A stretch of 64,000 bases of DNA from Saliterribacillus persicus. GTDB taxonomy: Bacteria; Bacillota; Bacilli; Bacillales; Amphibacillaceae. The stretch spans positions 163,543 to 227,542 of the forward strand of contig NZ_QPJJ01000006.1 of NCBI RefSeq assembly GCF_003337485.1. Direction: 5' to 3'. Position numbers and translations under genes: made by a program. Positions 39,522 through 48,822 of the stretch are shown one piece after another. The notes beneath the pieces were generated by a model. It ran no database searches. It saw only the letters and a list, made by a program, of their open reading frames with translations, and was not told the origin of the DNA. How positions within the stretch are numbered: the stretch's first letter is position 1; the number at the start of each line of letters is the position of its first letter.

Positions 39522-40415
39522 TTACTCAGATAAGTTTCTCGATTCTAATGTTTTGACTGCATGATATAAAAAGTAAAGAAATGGTGTTTTTATATTTTCA
39601 TTTTTAGCTTTCTCGCGTATGTAACCAATAATAGCTTCTAGTTCTGTTTTTCTACCGTTAATTATATCCATTAACATCGAGGAACGATTTTCTCCTGTAT
39701 TATGTATAACCTTTTCTACTTTTTCCCAACTATTACTGCTATTCATCTTTAATACTCCACATACTTCTTCGTTTATAGTTTTCGCCAAAAATAAAAGATG
39801 CTGATCTTCTAATAATTCTTTATTTTGTACATGAAAAAGGGCTGTAAGAGGATTTACTACTGCATTTATTAGCAATTTTTCATGGAGGATTGGAAAAAGA
39901 TCATCACACAAAGTAATAGGGAAAATAGTAGTGTGTAATTTTTGGATAATACTTTTTAAACTGAAAATAGATCCGTGATAAAGAGAAACCTTTAATGAAC
40001 CTTTTCCTGTATGTGCAACCTCATGTTTATTCTTTTTTTGCGCTCCATGCTCACATATTCCTATAAAGACTGTATTCTTATTTAAAAATTGATCCATTAA
40101 CCTTACATGAGTCATACCATTTTGAATAAAAAGAATGGGACTGTTTATTTTTTGATTGGAATATTCAATAAGTGATTCCTGCAAATCGTATTGTTTGGTA
40201 CAGTTTATAAAAAGGTCATGCTCACTTAGGTTTTTGGTTAATTCAACTTTAGGAAAAAATATAGCGGAATCAGAAAGCCTCCTTATCCCTTTACGGTTAA
40301 TGGTGTTTTTTTGATCCGCCGATTTTACATACAAGAAAACCTCATGATTATCTTCTAGCAATAATGTAGAGAATAATAAGCCAATTGCTCCCCCTCCAAT
40401 TATCCCAATTCTCAT
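39522..40415 (-). CDS. panE: 2-dehydropantoate 2-reductase
   Basis: NADPH-dependent reduction of ketopantoate to pantoate, for coenzyme A synthesis. The 297-residue protein begins with the Rossmann motif IGIIGGGAIGLLFS; the conserved KLLINAVVNPLTALF lysine/asparagine stretch is in the middle. The ATG follows GGAGGAAG. It occupies the ylbQ position of B. subtilis. Sequence is divergent in places, so a related ApbA/PanE-fold reductase is the alternative. Confidence 0.85.
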   Translation of the reverse strand: MRIGIIGGGAIGLLFSTLLLEDNHEVFLYVKSADQKNTINRKGIRRLSDSAIFFPKVELTKNLSEHDLFINCTKQYDLQESLIEYSNQKINSPILFIQNGMTHVRLMDQFLNKNTVFIGICEHGAQKKNKHEVAHTGKGSLKVSLYHGSIFSLKSIIQKLHTTIFPITLCDDLFPILHEKLLINAVVNPLTALFHVQNKELLEDQHLLFLAKTINEEVCGVLKMNSSNSWEKVEKVIHNTGENRSSMLMDIINGRKTELEAIIGYIREKAKNENIKTPFLYFLYHAVKTLESRNLSE

Positions 40416-40576
40416 ATTAAAACTTCCTCCTTAGACATGTAAAGATAAGTTACCTTTACCATTAGACTAAGTAAATTTTACCACGTTGCATTACTTTTGA
40501 CACTGCAATTAATAATTTTTTTGAAAAGTGTCCAAGCAGGAAAAAGGTTTAATAAAAAATACCTTCCTACTATCTT

Positions 40577-41044
40577 TTAATTTAGTGAAAGATCCTTTGT
40601 TATGAGTTCGAGTTTTTTCGTTAGGGATTTATATTCATTTACTAGATGAAGTATTTTTTCGCATTTCTCTTTTATTGCTTGGTTTTCTTGCTCTAGCAAT
40701 TGTATTCTTTCTATTGGTTCTGTGAGATACGTTTCTCTTTCCTCATAATAACTTTTCATGTTTTCAAGTAGATGTATTAATTGGGATAAATCAGTTGTGT
40801 TTACTTCGTTTGGTATAGAAGTATTATTTCTAGAGTTTTTTGCAAGCTCAACCGCTTCGAGATAATCCTTTCTAATGGTAGCATTCCACCTAAAGCCACA
40901 TGCAGCTGGTGTACGATTCAACTCGATAGCCACCTCTTGAAATGCTTCTAATTGCGTTTTCCCTTCGCGGATATAGCGAAGTACTTTCTCAGCAAGGTAT
41001 AAATCTTCATCTTTTGTCCATGCATCTTGTCTTTTATTTTTCAA
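40577..41044 (-). CDS. gerR: RsfA/GerR-type sporulation transcription factor (YlbO)
   Basis: A 155-residue protein with an N-terminal Myb-like DNA-binding domain (DAWTKDEDLYLAEKVL through TPAACGFRWNATIRKDY) and a C-terminal coiled coil (about 95-150). RsfA (forespore) and GerR (mother cell) are paralogues. The slot between rpmF and panE, and a sigma-E -10 upstream, favour GerR. Start is TTG at 41044, seven bases after GGAGGG. Confidence 0.75.
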   Translation of the reverse strand: MKNKRQDAWTKDEDLYLAEKVLRYIREGKTQLEAFQEVAIELNRTPAACGFRWNATIRKDYLEAVELAKNSRNNTSIPNEVNTTDLSQLIHLLENMKSYYEERETYLTEPIERIQLLEQENQAIKEKCEKILHLVNEYKSLTKKLELITKDLSLN

Positions 41045-41073
41045 TCAAAATCCCTCCCCTATCATTCGTTATA

Positions 41074-41081
41074 AATGTATG
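41074..41081 (-). promoter_or_regulatory. Sigma-E -10 element upstream of the gerR-like gene
   Basis: The reverse strand reads CATACATT, an exact fit to the sigma-E -10 (CATACAHT), about 30 bases before the TTG start. The -35 (GTCTAAC at 14-base spacing) is weak. B. subtilis gerR is a sigma-E gene. Confidence 0.5.
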
Positions 41082-41174
41082 CCTTGAATAATAGAGTTAG
41101 ACATTCTTTTCTTATAATTCGATCATAAAAGTTCTAAATTCCAATGTAATTATTAGTTTCATGTTTTATCAGCA

Positions 41175-41211
41175 CAAAAAAAGTGTGAAAGAGATAATCT
41201 CCTTCACACCA
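41175..41211 (-). terminator. Rho-independent terminator after rpmF
   Basis: GGTGTGAAGGAGAT, short loop, ATCTCTTTCACACT followed by T7 on the reverse strand. It ends the ylbN-rpmF transcript. Confidence 0.85.
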
Positions 41212-41286
41212 ATTTTTATATTTTGTCTTAAATAGATTCTATAATTCTTATAAAACTATTTTTCACAAAAAACGTACTACGTTATT

Positions 41287-41460
41287 CTATTGCTCAACCA
41301 CTTGTTTTCCATCATACTGTCCACAAGATTTGCAAACATGGTGTGGTTTTGTAAGTTCTCCACAATTTGAACATTCAACCATTCCTGGTACGTGTAACTT
41401 TTTGTGTGTACGACGTTGATTTTTTACTTTTTTAGAAGTTTTACGCTTTGGTACTGCCAT
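41287..41460 (-). CDS. rpmF: Large ribosomal subunit protein bL32
   Basis: A 57-residue protein read directly from the sequence: starts [20 protein letters not shown], then zinc-binding CxxC pairs (Cys30, Cys33, Cys43, Cys46) and ends DGKQVVEQ. All four cysteines are present, so this is the zinc-containing form. The ATG follows AGGAGGT. It lies 39 bases after ylbN, the usual pairing. Confidence 0.97.
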   Translation of the reverse strand: MAVPKRKTSKKVKNQRRTHKKLHVPGMVECSNCGELTKPHHVCKSCGQYDGKQVVEQ

Positions 41461-41499
41461 GTCTTACACCTCCTTTAAGTTAAGAAAGATTAAACAGAA

Positions 41500-42021
41500 T
41501 CAATCCTCTTGATTATCGTCTAATAATGCTTCTAATTTTTTTAGGCGAGGGTCGATTTTATCATTAGATTTCTCTTCTGATATAACTTCCCAGCCTTCTC
41601 CTTGTTTTAGCATGTGATCCTGTACTACTTTATCATCCGCAAATACGCGCATAGGCATTACTAAAATGACATGCTCCTTAATATACGGAGTTAAATCAAT
41701 CACTTCTCCTAGCACTGGATGGATATCCGAGTCTTCATCTTCTTCCACATAGCTCTTCGTTGTAAATCTCTCCTCCACATCAATTGAAAATGGAAAAGGA
41801 ACATCTACCAGTGTTCGTGCACATGGCAAAATCATGGAACCAACGATTTGAAATTGAAAAACAATTTCATCTCTCTCCATTCTCCCCTGTCCTTTAACAT
41901 GAACAGGATCAATATGACGGATATCATTCGGTAAATCTTTAATATCAGAGATATCAATTTTTTCATCGAATATGAAAGGTTCAGAACCCGATTGTCTAAT
42001 TTTTTGGAGATAAAACTTCAT
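41500..42021 (-). CDS. ylbN: YceD/DUF177 family protein YlbN
   Basis: A 173-residue acidic protein of the DUF177 (YceD) family, nearly always next to rpmF and linked to 23S rRNA accumulation in other organisms and plastids. GQGRMERDEIVFQFQIVGSMILPCARTL is readable and ERF follows. The start at 42021 (MKFYLQKI) is preferred over a GTG three codons upstream that is part of the AGAGGTG site. Confidence 0.9.
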   Translation of the reverse strand: MKFYLQKIRQSGSEPFIFDEKIDISDIKDLPNDIRHIDPVHVKGQGRMERDEIVFQFQIVGSMILPCARTLVDVPFPFSIDVEERFTTKSYVEEDEDSDIHPVLGEVIDLTPYIKEHVILVMPMRVFADDKVVQDHMLKQGEGWEVISEEKSNDKIDPRLKKLEALLDDNQED

Positions 42022-42048
42022 ATTAATCACCTCTAGGCAACAAGAAAT

Positions 42049-42077
42049 ATTTTAAAAGGAAAAAGGGAATTTGTCAA
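42049..42077 (-). promoter_or_regulatory. Predicted sigma-A promoter of ylbN-rpmF
   Basis: TTGACA (42072-42077) and TAAAAT (42049-42054) with exactly 17 bases between on the reverse strand. On the forward strand the same region holds TTGTCA-17-TATATC (42071-42099), a possible overlapping promoter for tmcAL. Confidence 0.7.
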
Positions 42078-42284
42078 TATATTTTCTTTACAGTATATCA
42101 TGTATTTCATGTTAATATAAATAGAGTTACAATATATTATGTGCCATGAATAAAAAGAAATACATGATTTAATGAATCAAAGCAATTGGAATCTATAGTC
42201 CTCACGCTTTTTGAAGATGAAAATTATCATCCAAATACTTTAAAAATAAACCTAAGGTTTCATTTTAACAAATGGAGGTAAATA

Positions 42285-43496
42285 ATGAAAGCATGCGGTT
42301 TAATTGTTGAATATAATCCTTTTCATAATGGACATCAATATCATTTACAGGAAGCTAAAAGAATTTCAAGAGCTGATTGCATTATAGCAGTTATGAGCGG
42401 GAATTTCTTACAACGAGGAGAACCTGCTCTCATCGATAAGTTTCACCGTGCAAAAATCGCTTGCTTACAAGGAGCCGATCTTGTAATTGAACTTCCTTAC
42501 CATTTTGCAGTTCAACACAGTGAACTTTTTGCTTACGGAGCGATAAAAATTTTGAACGAATTAAAGGTAGAGAGTATCTGTTTTGGTAGCGAAGCTGGAG
42601 ACATTGAGTCATTTACGGAAGTGTACAATTACTTAAAAAAAGATCAATATAATTATGAATTAGAATTAAAAAATGCTTTAAATACTGGCTTATCTTACCC
42701 AAAAGCAAATGAAAAAGCACTAAAGACAATTTTTAATAAACCAATGAAAATAGACTTAACCCAGCCCAATAATATGCTTGGGTATCATTATGTTAAAGCC
42801 ATAATAGATTCATCTTCATCTATAAAACCATTTACAATAACACGCGTCCAAAACCATTATCATGATACTGCAATTCAAAGTTCAATCGCCAGCGCTACAA
42901 GTATAAGAAAGGCTTTATTTGAGGGAGATACTAAGGTAATTTCTACAATGCCTTCCATTACAATGGATACAATAATCGATTATAAAAATAAGACAACAGC
43001 TTGGCATAATTGGGAACATTACTTTCCCTATTTAAAATTTAAAATTTCAACAATGACCTTAGAAGAGTTAAAGTCTATTCATGGCATGAAGGAAGGTATT
43101 GAGAATAAAATGAAAGTTGCGATGAGGTCTGCCACCACTTTTTCGGAATGGATGAATTTAATCAAATCCAAAAGATATACGTGGACAAGTTTGCAACGAA
43201 TTGCTGCAAATATACTTACAACTACAAAAAAGACTGAAGTAGCACAGCTTATTGAAGAAGAGGTGCCATCTATCCGTTTATTAGCCATGAATAATAAAGG
43301 AAGAGAATATCTTCATGCTTACAAAAAAAAGATAGAACCCTCTATTATCTTTAATTTAAATAAAGATAATGCCATGAGTCCTATTATGGAAAGGCAATCT
43401 GATGCTTATTATTCTATTCTTCCTCCGAAAGTACAACCAATAATGCGCAAACAAGAATTCACAAAACCATTTATTAACTTACTTAAAAAAGAGTGA
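42285..43496 (+). CDS. tmcAL: tRNA(Met) cytidine acetate ligase TmcAL (YlbM)
   Basis: Uses acetate and ATP to form N4-acetylcytidine at the wobble position of elongator tRNA-Met. The 403-residue protein opens with the nucleotidyltransferase signature GLIVEYNPFHNGHQYHL (HxGH type) and has AVMSGNFLQRGEPALIDK. The ATG follows GGAGGT. It is divergent from ylbN and convergent with ylbL. Confidence 0.95.
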   Translation: MKACGLIVEYNPFHNGHQYHLQEAKRISRADCIIAVMSGNFLQRGEPALIDKFHRAKIACLQGADLVIELPYHFAVQHSELFAYGAIKILNELKVESICFGSEAGDIESFTEVYNYLKKDQYNYELELKNALNTGLSYPKANEKALKTIFNKPMKIDLTQPNNMLGYHYVKAIIDSSSSIKPFTITRVQNHYHDTAIQSSIASATSIRKALFEGDTKVISTMPSITMDTIIDYKNKTTAWHNWEHYFPYLKFKISTMTLEELKSIHGMKEGIENKMKVAMRSATTFSEWMNLIKSKRYTWTSLQRIAANILTTTKKTEVAQLIEEEVPSIRLLAMNNKGREYLHAYKKKIEPSIIFNLNKDNAMSPIMERQSDAYYSILPPKVQPIMRKQEFTKPFINLLKKE

Positions 43497-43563
43497 TTAT
43501 GATGGATCAAATCATTCTTAAAATCAACCCATTTAACTATTTGTACACAATTAAAACAATAAA

Positions 43564-43605
43564 TAAAAGGCAGGAAACCAATTAAAATCTTGATTTCCTG
43601 CCTTT
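43564..43605. terminator. Bidirectional terminator between tmcAL and ylbL
   Basis: AAAAGGCAGGAAA, loop, TTTCCTGCCTTTT: the stem has A and T runs on both sides, serving both convergent genes. Confidence 0.82.
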
Positions 43606-43633
43606 TAATTTATATATTCTAAATTGAATCGTG

Positions 43634-44662
43634 CTATTTTTCGTCTAACGATTCTAAGTAATTAATTGCATCTTCGAAGGTATCAACCGGAATGATTTTC
43701 ATATCAGTTTTAATGGCCTTAGCAGTCTCCTCAGCAAGTTTAAAGTTAGAATCAGGGGCATCACCTTCATTAGGTGCGAAGAATATGTCACACCCTTCAT
43801 TATCGGCTGCTATGACCTTCTTGTCTATTCCTCCAATTCTACCCACATTACCATCATAATCAACCTCACCCGTTCCAACAATACAATAGCCTTTTGTAAT
43901 ATCCTCTTCAACTAATTGATCGTAGATTTCTAATGAAAACATTAATCCAGCACTAGGACCGCCAATATTACCACTTGAAAATGCAATAGGAGGATCAACA
44001 TCTACGTCTCTGTTCGTTACTAATTGCACTCCAATACCTACTCTATCCTCCATATCCGGAAAAGTACCTAAAGCAATGGTTTCTGTAATAGTTTCTTCAT
44101 CCCTTACAATCGTCACTTCAATAGGTTCTCCTACCTCTTTTTCTTCTACATAGGAGATTAACTCTTCTGTTTCCTTTACTTCTAATTCATCTACCGAAAC
44201 TATCTTATCTCCAGTTTTAAGTACTTCATGTGCTGGCATACCTTCAATCGTTCTTACCACATAAATACCTTCATAAGTTATATCGATATCTTTATTTGCA
44301 GCAGTATAAGCTACTACCGTTGATGCTTCCTGAGAGTTCTCCATCATACTCAATTGAATTTCCATATAGTCATCCTGTGACATACCATCTGGATAAACTT
44401 CATCAATTGGCAAAATATCGTTATAATCCTGGAAAAGTGCTAGTAAATATTGAATAGGTACTGCTTGGCCACCTTGAATCGTCACCAGATGCATCTCACC
44501 TTCACTATCTGTACTGTTTTCCACTTCTACCACTGGAGATAATGGCTCAGCGCTCCCAGGCTTGTATATATAGTATGGTAAGCGGTATGCGAACAAGAAA
44601 AATAACAAGACCGCTACTGTAATCCATAAAATTATTCTTTTTTTATCCAACGACTGGAACAT
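43634..44662 (-). CDS. ylbL: PDZ-containing Lon-like membrane protease YlbL
   Basis: A 342-residue membrane-anchored protein: one helix (about 9-26), PDZ domain (about 125-200) and a Lon-type protease domain with the catalytic Ser237 (GGPSAGLMFS) and a lysine at 281-282 (GRIGGIDKK). In B. subtilis YlbL takes part in turnover of the DNA-damage division inhibitor YneA. The start at 44662 is chosen for GGTGA upstream and family length; the frame extends 17 codons further. Confidence 0.94.
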   Translation of the reverse strand: MFQSLDKKRIILWITVAVLLFFLFAYRLPYYIYKPGSAEPLSPVVEVENSTDSEGEMHLVTIQGGQAVPIQYLLALFQDYNDILPIDEVYPDGMSQDDYMEIQLSMMENSQEASTVVAYTAANKDIDITYEGIYVVRTIEGMPAHEVLKTGDKIVSVDELEVKETEELISYVEEKEVGEPIEVTIVRDEETITETIALGTFPDMEDRVGIGVQLVTNRDVDVDPPIAFSSGNIGGPSAGLMFSLEIYDQLVEEDITKGYCIVGTGEVDYDGNVGRIGGIDKKVIAADNEGCDIFFAPNEGDAPDSNFKLAEETAKAIKTDMKIIPVDTFEDAINYLESLDEK

Positions 44663-44813
44663 AATTTCACCTTCACTTCCTCTAGCACAAAAGATATATG
44701 CATATTTGGTCATGCTGATTGCGTATATTTAATGATAATAAAACGAACACAATATTATTATTCTACTATTATTTTTTTTATTCGTACAGTTATGTTGATC
44801 AAGGAGTGAAAAG

Positions 44814-46013
44814 ATGAAACCAATTCTGTTAACCGTTATATATGGCGTGCTTTCTATTCTAATTGCTTTTTCGCTTATATATTACCCAAGTGAAGTGCTA
44901 GAAGCTAGTCAGCGCGGACTTGAAATGTGGTGGACTATCGTTTTCCCCACGTTATTACCCTTTTTTATTACAGCTGAGATATTAATAGGGGTTGGAGTAG
45001 TTCATCTTATCGGTATTCTTTTTGAACCCTTTATGAGACCCTTATTTAACGTACCTGGAGTCGGAGGCTTTGCTTGGGCAATGGGGATGGCAAGCGGGTA
45101 TCCCTCTGGAGCTAAAATTACAACGAGATTAAGACAAGACGGCCAACTAACGAAAAGAGAAGCAGAACGATTAATATCGTTTTCCAATGCTTCAAATCCA
45201 TTATTTATATTTGGAGTAGTTTCGATTGGCTTTTTAGCAGACAAGCATCTTGGTATCCTTTTGGCTGCTGCTCATTATTTAGGTAATTTTTTAGTAGGGA
45301 TATGCATGCGATTTTATCATTTCGATAAGGCTGCTATTCGAAGAGAAAAGCCTACTACATTAAAGCACATCCTAAAACGTGTCCATGAGGCTAGATTAAA
45401 AGATAATCGCCCGCTAGGACAATTGTTAGGAGATGCAGTCATTCATTCGGTTAATACATTAATGTTAATCGGGGGATTTATTATTTTATTCTCTGTTTTG
45501 ACTACATTAATTATTAAAAGTAGTATCTCTACTTTAATCATAAGCTTCATTTCGCATACTTTAGAATTATTTAGTTTACCAGATGAGCTAGCTCCAGCAC
45601 TTTGGAGTGGACTATTTGAAATTACAATAGGTATTCATCAACTAAGTGACTTTAAAAATCAAGATATGCTTGTAATTGCTATCCTTGTCTCCATACTATT
45701 AGCTTTTAACGGTTTATCCATTCAAGCTCAAGTCGCAAGTATAATCGCTACTTCTGATATTTCTTTTAAACCTTATTTTATCGGTCGTCTTTTGCACGCT
45801 TTATTTGCTAGTATTTTAACCTATGTATTATTTGATTCCTTATATCTTTCAAGAACTGAAGACTTAACCTCCGTAAATTCATGGATCAACGGGACGGAGA
45901 ATCCAAGTGTAAATACAAGTCTTCAATTTTTATCAGAATTTGGACCACCGATGACACTACTAGCGATGATAATTACGATATATATATTATTTTTGCGCAT
46001 TAAAAAAGCTTGA
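44814..46013 (+). CDS. ylbJ: Sporulation integral membrane protein YlbJ
   Basis: A 399-residue polytopic protein with nucleoside-recognition (Gate) type repeats: SNASNPLFIFGVVSIGF and LFEITIGIHQLSD. YlbJ is a mother-cell gene needed for normal spore cortex in B. subtilis. The ATG follows AAGGAGTG. CGTACAGT about 25 bases upstream resembles a sigma-E -10. Divergent from ylbL. Confidence 0.93.
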   Translation: MKPILLTVIYGVLSILIAFSLIYYPSEVLEASQRGLEMWWTIVFPTLLPFFITAEILIGVGVVHLIGILFEPFMRPLFNVPGVGGFAWAMGMASGYPSGAKITTRLRQDGQLTKREAERLISFSNASNPLFIFGVVSIGFLADKHLGILLAAAHYLGNFLVGICMRFYHFDKAAIRREKPTTLKHILKRVHEARLKDNRPLGQLLGDAVIHSVNTLMLIGGFIILFSVLTTLIIKSSISTLIISFISHTLELFSLPDELAPALWSGLFEITIGIHQLSDFKNQDMLVIAILVSILLAFNGLSIQAQVASIIATSDISFKPYFIGRLLHALFASILTYVLFDSLYLSRTEDLTSVNSWINGTENPSVNTSLQFLSEFGPPMTLLAMIITIYILFLRIKKA

Positions 46014-46033
46014 CACATCGTCAAGCCTTTAAA
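46003..46033 (+). terminator. Rho-independent terminator overlapping the ylbJ stop
   Basis: AAAAAAGCTTGAC, loop ACATC, GTCAAGCCTTT. The ylbJ TGA stop is inside the stem. Confidence 0.75.
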
Positions 46034-46118
46034 ACTTGAAATATTCAATTTGAAAAAATGCAGTTTATTTACATATAAAGTTTACGCTTTCTCACATGTT
46101 GCAACTTTCAAAAAATGC

Positions 46119-47172
<1,054 letters not shown>

Positions 47173-47215
47173 ATCGAAAGTCCTTTCTAGAAACGCAATG
47201 AAATTAACTTTTATT

Positions 47216-47245
47216 ACTATAGCATAGAATAAAATTAATTCACAA
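47216..47245 (-). promoter_or_regulatory. Predicted sigma-A promoter of rsmD-coaD
   Basis: On the reverse strand TTGTGA (47240-47245), 18 bases, then TATAGT (47216-47221) preceded by TGC, an extended -10. Confidence 0.6.
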
Positions 47246-47421
47246 ACAGAAATTCCAAAAATTTATAGCTAAATTTCTATATCAGGAATAAATTTCTTTA
47301 AAAATAGACATACTGGAAAAGAAGCAGCTATTTGAAGCTAAGTTGCTTTTACGGAGAAGGCTTACATTTCCCCATAAGTTCTTCCTCCGGTTTCTCCTCT
47401 CCCTTTACCTTTTTATGTATA
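47246..47421. other. Structured intergenic stretch between rsmD and ylbG
   Basis: This 312-base gap (47173-47484) has no convincing gene. Besides the rsmD promoter and the ylbG terminator it contains a long imperfect hairpin at 47352-47389 (CGGAGAAGGCTTACA... TAAGTTCTTCCTCCG) next to a second stem AGCAGCT/AGTTGCT (about 47323-47346). On the reverse strand an eight-codon frame (MGKCKPSP) follows GGAGGAAG inside this hairpin. It may be a small RNA or leader. Confidence 0.3.
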
Positions 47422-47467
47422 TAAAAAGGGCCTGCAGCGCTTAATTTGCTGCAGGCATTTTCTTTTT
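47422..47467. terminator. Terminator after ylbG
   Basis: GCCTGCAGC, nine-base loop, GCTGCAGGC. On the reverse strand it is followed by CCTTTTT, on the forward strand by ATTTTCTTTTT, so it can act in both directions. Confidence 0.85.
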
Positions 47468-47484
47468 AACAAACATTACTTACA

Positions 47485-47760
47485 TTAAATCCCCATTTTA
47501 TAATCATATTCTTTAGCTTTATCCATCTTGGCATTTTCGAATTCAGTTTTAATAAATGGTTTGTAAGAAAAATCAACACGAGTAACATAGGATAATTTTT
47601 CTAATTTCATTTTGCTTTCTTCTATTTCTTCTTGGTTTACATATATAATTGCATACTTTAATTTTTTTGAAGCATGAATCAAATGGCCATACTTTTTTAA
47701 ATGCTTTACATTTTTCATTTGGTGGAACCAAACAACAAGTGCTTGACGATTTACCATCAT
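47485..47760 (-). CDS. ylbG: YlbG family protein (DUF2129)
   Basis: A 91-residue basic protein with the family start RQALVVWFHQMKNVKHLKKYG and VTRVDFSYKPFIKTEFENA. Function unknown. It directly follows ylbF by 33 bases. Two successive ATGs begin the frame; the second (47757) has the better distance from AGAGGG. Confidence 0.9.
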   Translation of the reverse strand: MMVNRQALVVWFHQMKNVKHLKKYGHLIHASKKLKYAIIYVNQEEIEESKMKLEKLSYVTRVDFSYKPFIKTEFENAKMDKAKEYDYKMGI

Positions 47761-47793
47761 TTTTCCCTCTCTTACTTTAAAATTTAATGATTT

Positions 47794-48237
47794 TTACGAT
47801 GCTTTGCAACCACAACCACTACTACCTGATCCACAACCACAGCCACCATCTGTCAAAGCTTGACCATCTTTAGGAGCTTTAATTGTTCCGCTTACACTTT
47901 GAGCTACGATCCCACTAACTTCATCAAGAAGGCCCTGCATTTTTGTTTCAGCTATTTTAAATGTGGCTACAGCATCATGCATGTCCATTTCTCTTTTCGC
48001 TACTCTAATTTCTTTCATTATTTTACTATAGTCTGGATGATATCGTCCAAAGCGTTCCACTTCTTCGTAATCATCCTTAATTTTATTAAAACGAGCAATT
48101 AATGATTGCGCTTGTTCATCTTGATCTAACGCATTCTTTGCTTGTTGATATTCCTTCATTATGTCTGACTCAAGGATCATTTGTCCTAATGATTCGGACC
48201 GATCTAATATGTCAACAATTTCTATTGTAGCAAGCAT
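47794..48237 (-). CDS. ylbF: YlbF (RicF) family regulator
   Basis: Subunit of the Y-complex (YlbF, YmcA, YaaT) that supports RNase Y-dependent mRNA processing, competence, biofilm formation and sporulation. The 147-residue protein is helical with a C-terminal cysteine cluster Cys133, Cys135, Cys142, Cys144 (GGCGCGSGSSGCGC), consistent with the Fe-S clusters found in this complex. The ATG follows GGAGG. Confidence 0.94.
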   Translation of the reverse strand: MLATIEIVDILDRSESLGQMILESDIMKEYQQAKNALDQDEQAQSLIARFNKIKDDYEEVERFGRYHPDYSKIMKEIRVAKREMDMHDAVATFKIAETKMQGLLDEVSGIVAQSVSGTIKAPKDGQALTDGGCGCGSGSSGCGCKAS

Positions 48238-48262
48238 ATATACACCTCCATGTAACCATCAT

Positions 48263-48292
48263 ATCATATTTAATAAAATTGAAAAGTAACAA
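48263..48292 (-). promoter_or_regulatory. Predicted sigma-A promoter of ylbF-ylbG
   Basis: TTGTTA (48287-48292), 18 bases, TATGAT (48263-48268) on the reverse strand, about 30 bases before the ylbF start. Confidence 0.5.
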
Positions 48293-48374
48293 TTGCTTCT
48301 TTAATTCTGGGCACAATTATTTGAGGTTCCCTTAAATTAGTTTGTACCACATGCAAAAAAATAATTCCACTCTA

Positions 48375-48758
48375 CTAATAAAATGGAGGATGGCGGTGAT
48401 TATTCACACTATCTTGTTTAAACTGACCGATCAATTTTTGTATATTTTTCACAGCCCCATTTAGTTGATGAACATTTTGATCTACTTTTCCCAGATCTAC
48501 TTTTTGCAAATGATCAAGTAAAGGTAACAATGATTCTTTTAATGAATCAAATGATTTGTTATGCTTTGATTCTTTTTTTCTGGAGGTGTCCTTGTCAAAA
48601 TCATCCTCCCAGTTTATATCACTATCTTTATTCTCCATATAGATTTCATAAAGCTCTTGCCAGCTTATCTCATGCTTTCTTACTTTTTCTATTAAAAACG
48701 GACGCTCATTTACAAAGTCTTTGAACTCCGAAACCGTTGGATCAAGCTTGTTATTCAT
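48375..48758 (-). CDS. ylbD: YlbD family spore-coat-type protein
   Basis: A 126-residue protein with SEFKDFVNERPFLIEKVRKH, the YlbD opening, and HQLNGAVKNIQKLIGQFKQ at the C-terminus. The family is annotated as putative coat protein in Bacillus; localisation is not shown here. The start at 48758 is chosen for AGGTG six bases upstream; an ATG and GTG lie just before. The ylbE gene of B. subtilis is missing between ylbD and ylbF. Confidence 0.85.
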   Translation of the reverse strand: MNNKLDPTVSEFKDFVNERPFLIEKVRKHEISWQELYEIYMENKDSDINWEDDFDKDTSRKKESKHNKSFDSLKESLLPLLDHLQKVDLGKVDQNVHQLNGAVKNIQKLIGQFKQDSVNNHRHPPFY

Positions 48759-48822
48759 ATACATCACCTCTCATAACCTATCTCTATTTCCATCATATGT
48801 TTTTATGGTAGTTATGTGCGAG

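Noticed and set aside
40537..40570. Possible terminator after the gerR-like gene
   Set aside because: AGGAAGGT/ACCTTTTTCCT pairs poorly and no T run follows the stem.
43500..43586. 28-codon frame just after tmcAL
   Set aside because: No separate ribosome site and it runs into the terminator; probably non-coding.
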